Under the pieces are notes generated by a model that saw nothing but the letters and a program-made list of their open reading frames with translations, was not told where the DNA came from and did no database searches. This document shows positions 33,322 through 33,547 of a stretch of 33,547 nt of DNA, in pieces. Source of the DNA: Bacilli bacterium (lineage in GTDB: Bacteria > Bacillota_I > Bacilli_A > RFN20 > CAG-826); assembly GCA_900767605.1 (NCBI GenBank), contig CAAFZT010000006.1, forward strand, positions 1 through 33,547. The letters are read 5' to 3'. The first letter of the stretch is position 1. Every line of letters starts with the position of its first letter. Made by a program: the position numbers and the translations under genes.

Positions 33322-33547
33322 TTTTGTCTATCTTCTTGATTCCGAGCGCCTCGAGAAAGGCCTTCCCGAACGCGCGCTCGGCCGCCTCGCTCGGCGTTCG
33401 GTCGCCCTTTCCCGCGCGGACGAGCGAATTGATGTTGTCGAATGCGGCGTCGACGTCTTTTTGGGTCAGCCCGTCGAGCGATTTTCCCTTGGGAAATACG
33501 TACCGCACGAAACCGTGGTTCCTCTCGCATTCGGCTTTGTCGTTGGA
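33293..33547 (-). CDS. IS30-family transposase, C-terminal part (cut by window edge)
   Basis: 84 residues of an IS30-type DDE transposase, running off the right edge with its N-terminus missing. The visible part starts SNDKAECERNHGFVRYVFPK. The Glu of CERNHGF aligns by eye with the catalytic Glu of the family's N-E-N-x-N-G-L-x-R motif. The LDGLTQKDVDAAFDNINS region and the final RKVRLAPLI complete the family pattern. There is no start to choose. IS30 transposases cut and join element ends in trans. Bases are more GC-rich than in the neighbouring gltX, in line with a foreign element. Confidence 0.85.
   Translation of the reverse strand, partial: SNDKAECERNHGFVRYVFPKGKSLDGLTQKDVDAAFDNINSLVRAGKGDRTPSEAAERAFGKAFLEALGIKKIDKRKVRLAPLI

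Overview
The window looks like one contig from a monoderm bacterium of the Bacillota, most likely an uncultured gut-type member of the Bacilli / Erysipelotrichia-like groups. This is an inference from gene content: strong AAGGAGG-type ribosome binding sites, lipobox lipoproteins, Bacillota-type DUF1538/P-II genes, and IS3 and IS30 insertion sequences. UGA is a true stop codon here, because four gene pairs overlap as ATGA, so the Mollicutes code (UGA = Trp) does not apply. Both window ends lie inside transposase genes, an IS3-type orfA on the left and an IS30-type transposase on the right. That is the usual reason for an assembly to break.

Layout. 1-250: left IS end. 249-3213: a diacylglycerol-kinase-type lipid kinase, a family C69 dipeptidase and an HD-domain hydrolase. 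3376-5757: an operon of a DUF1538 membrane protein and two P-II-like proteins, probably ion transport under nucleotide- or metabolite-sensing control. 5822-6508: an orphan membrane protein. 6563-11215: an operon of three large surface lipoproteins, two of them paralogues. 11332-13574: RmuC and an SGNH esterase. 13690-14245: tRNA-Glu(UUC), tRNA-Asn(GUU) and acyl carrier protein.

14327-19187 is a tightly coupled nine-gene operon for a very small Tad/Flp-like pilus or secretion machine. It holds a possible HTH regulator, an exported 343-residue protein, a 129-residue exported protein, a TadA-like ATPase, two TadB/TadC-like membrane platforms, a 113-residue pseudopilin-like protein and two tiny pilin-like peptides. 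No prepilin peptidase, TadZ or other Tad accessory gene lies nearby. This is the most interesting locus in the window.

19359-33037 is mostly housekeeping: a guanylate-kinase-like protein, two tandem CNNM/CorC-type transporters, a membrane protein with six copies of a charged helical motif, a cyclophilin, an S66 carboxypeptidase (LdcA/MccF type), CTP synthase, tRNA-Glu(CUC), an ABC exporter whose permease is split by an in-frame TAA, and glutamyl-tRNA synthetase. The IS30 copy sits just upstream of the gltX promoter.

Two themes cut across the window. Nearly every transcription unit ends in a clear intrinsic terminator. Several genes (acpP, the guanylate-kinase-like gene, the SGNH esterase, the 228-residue membrane protein) lack a Shine-Dalgarno sequence and instead have a -10 box 6-9 bases before the ATG, which suggests leaderless mRNAs. 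No CRISPR array, riboswitch, rRNA or phage module was seen. All family calls come from reading the sequence without database searches.
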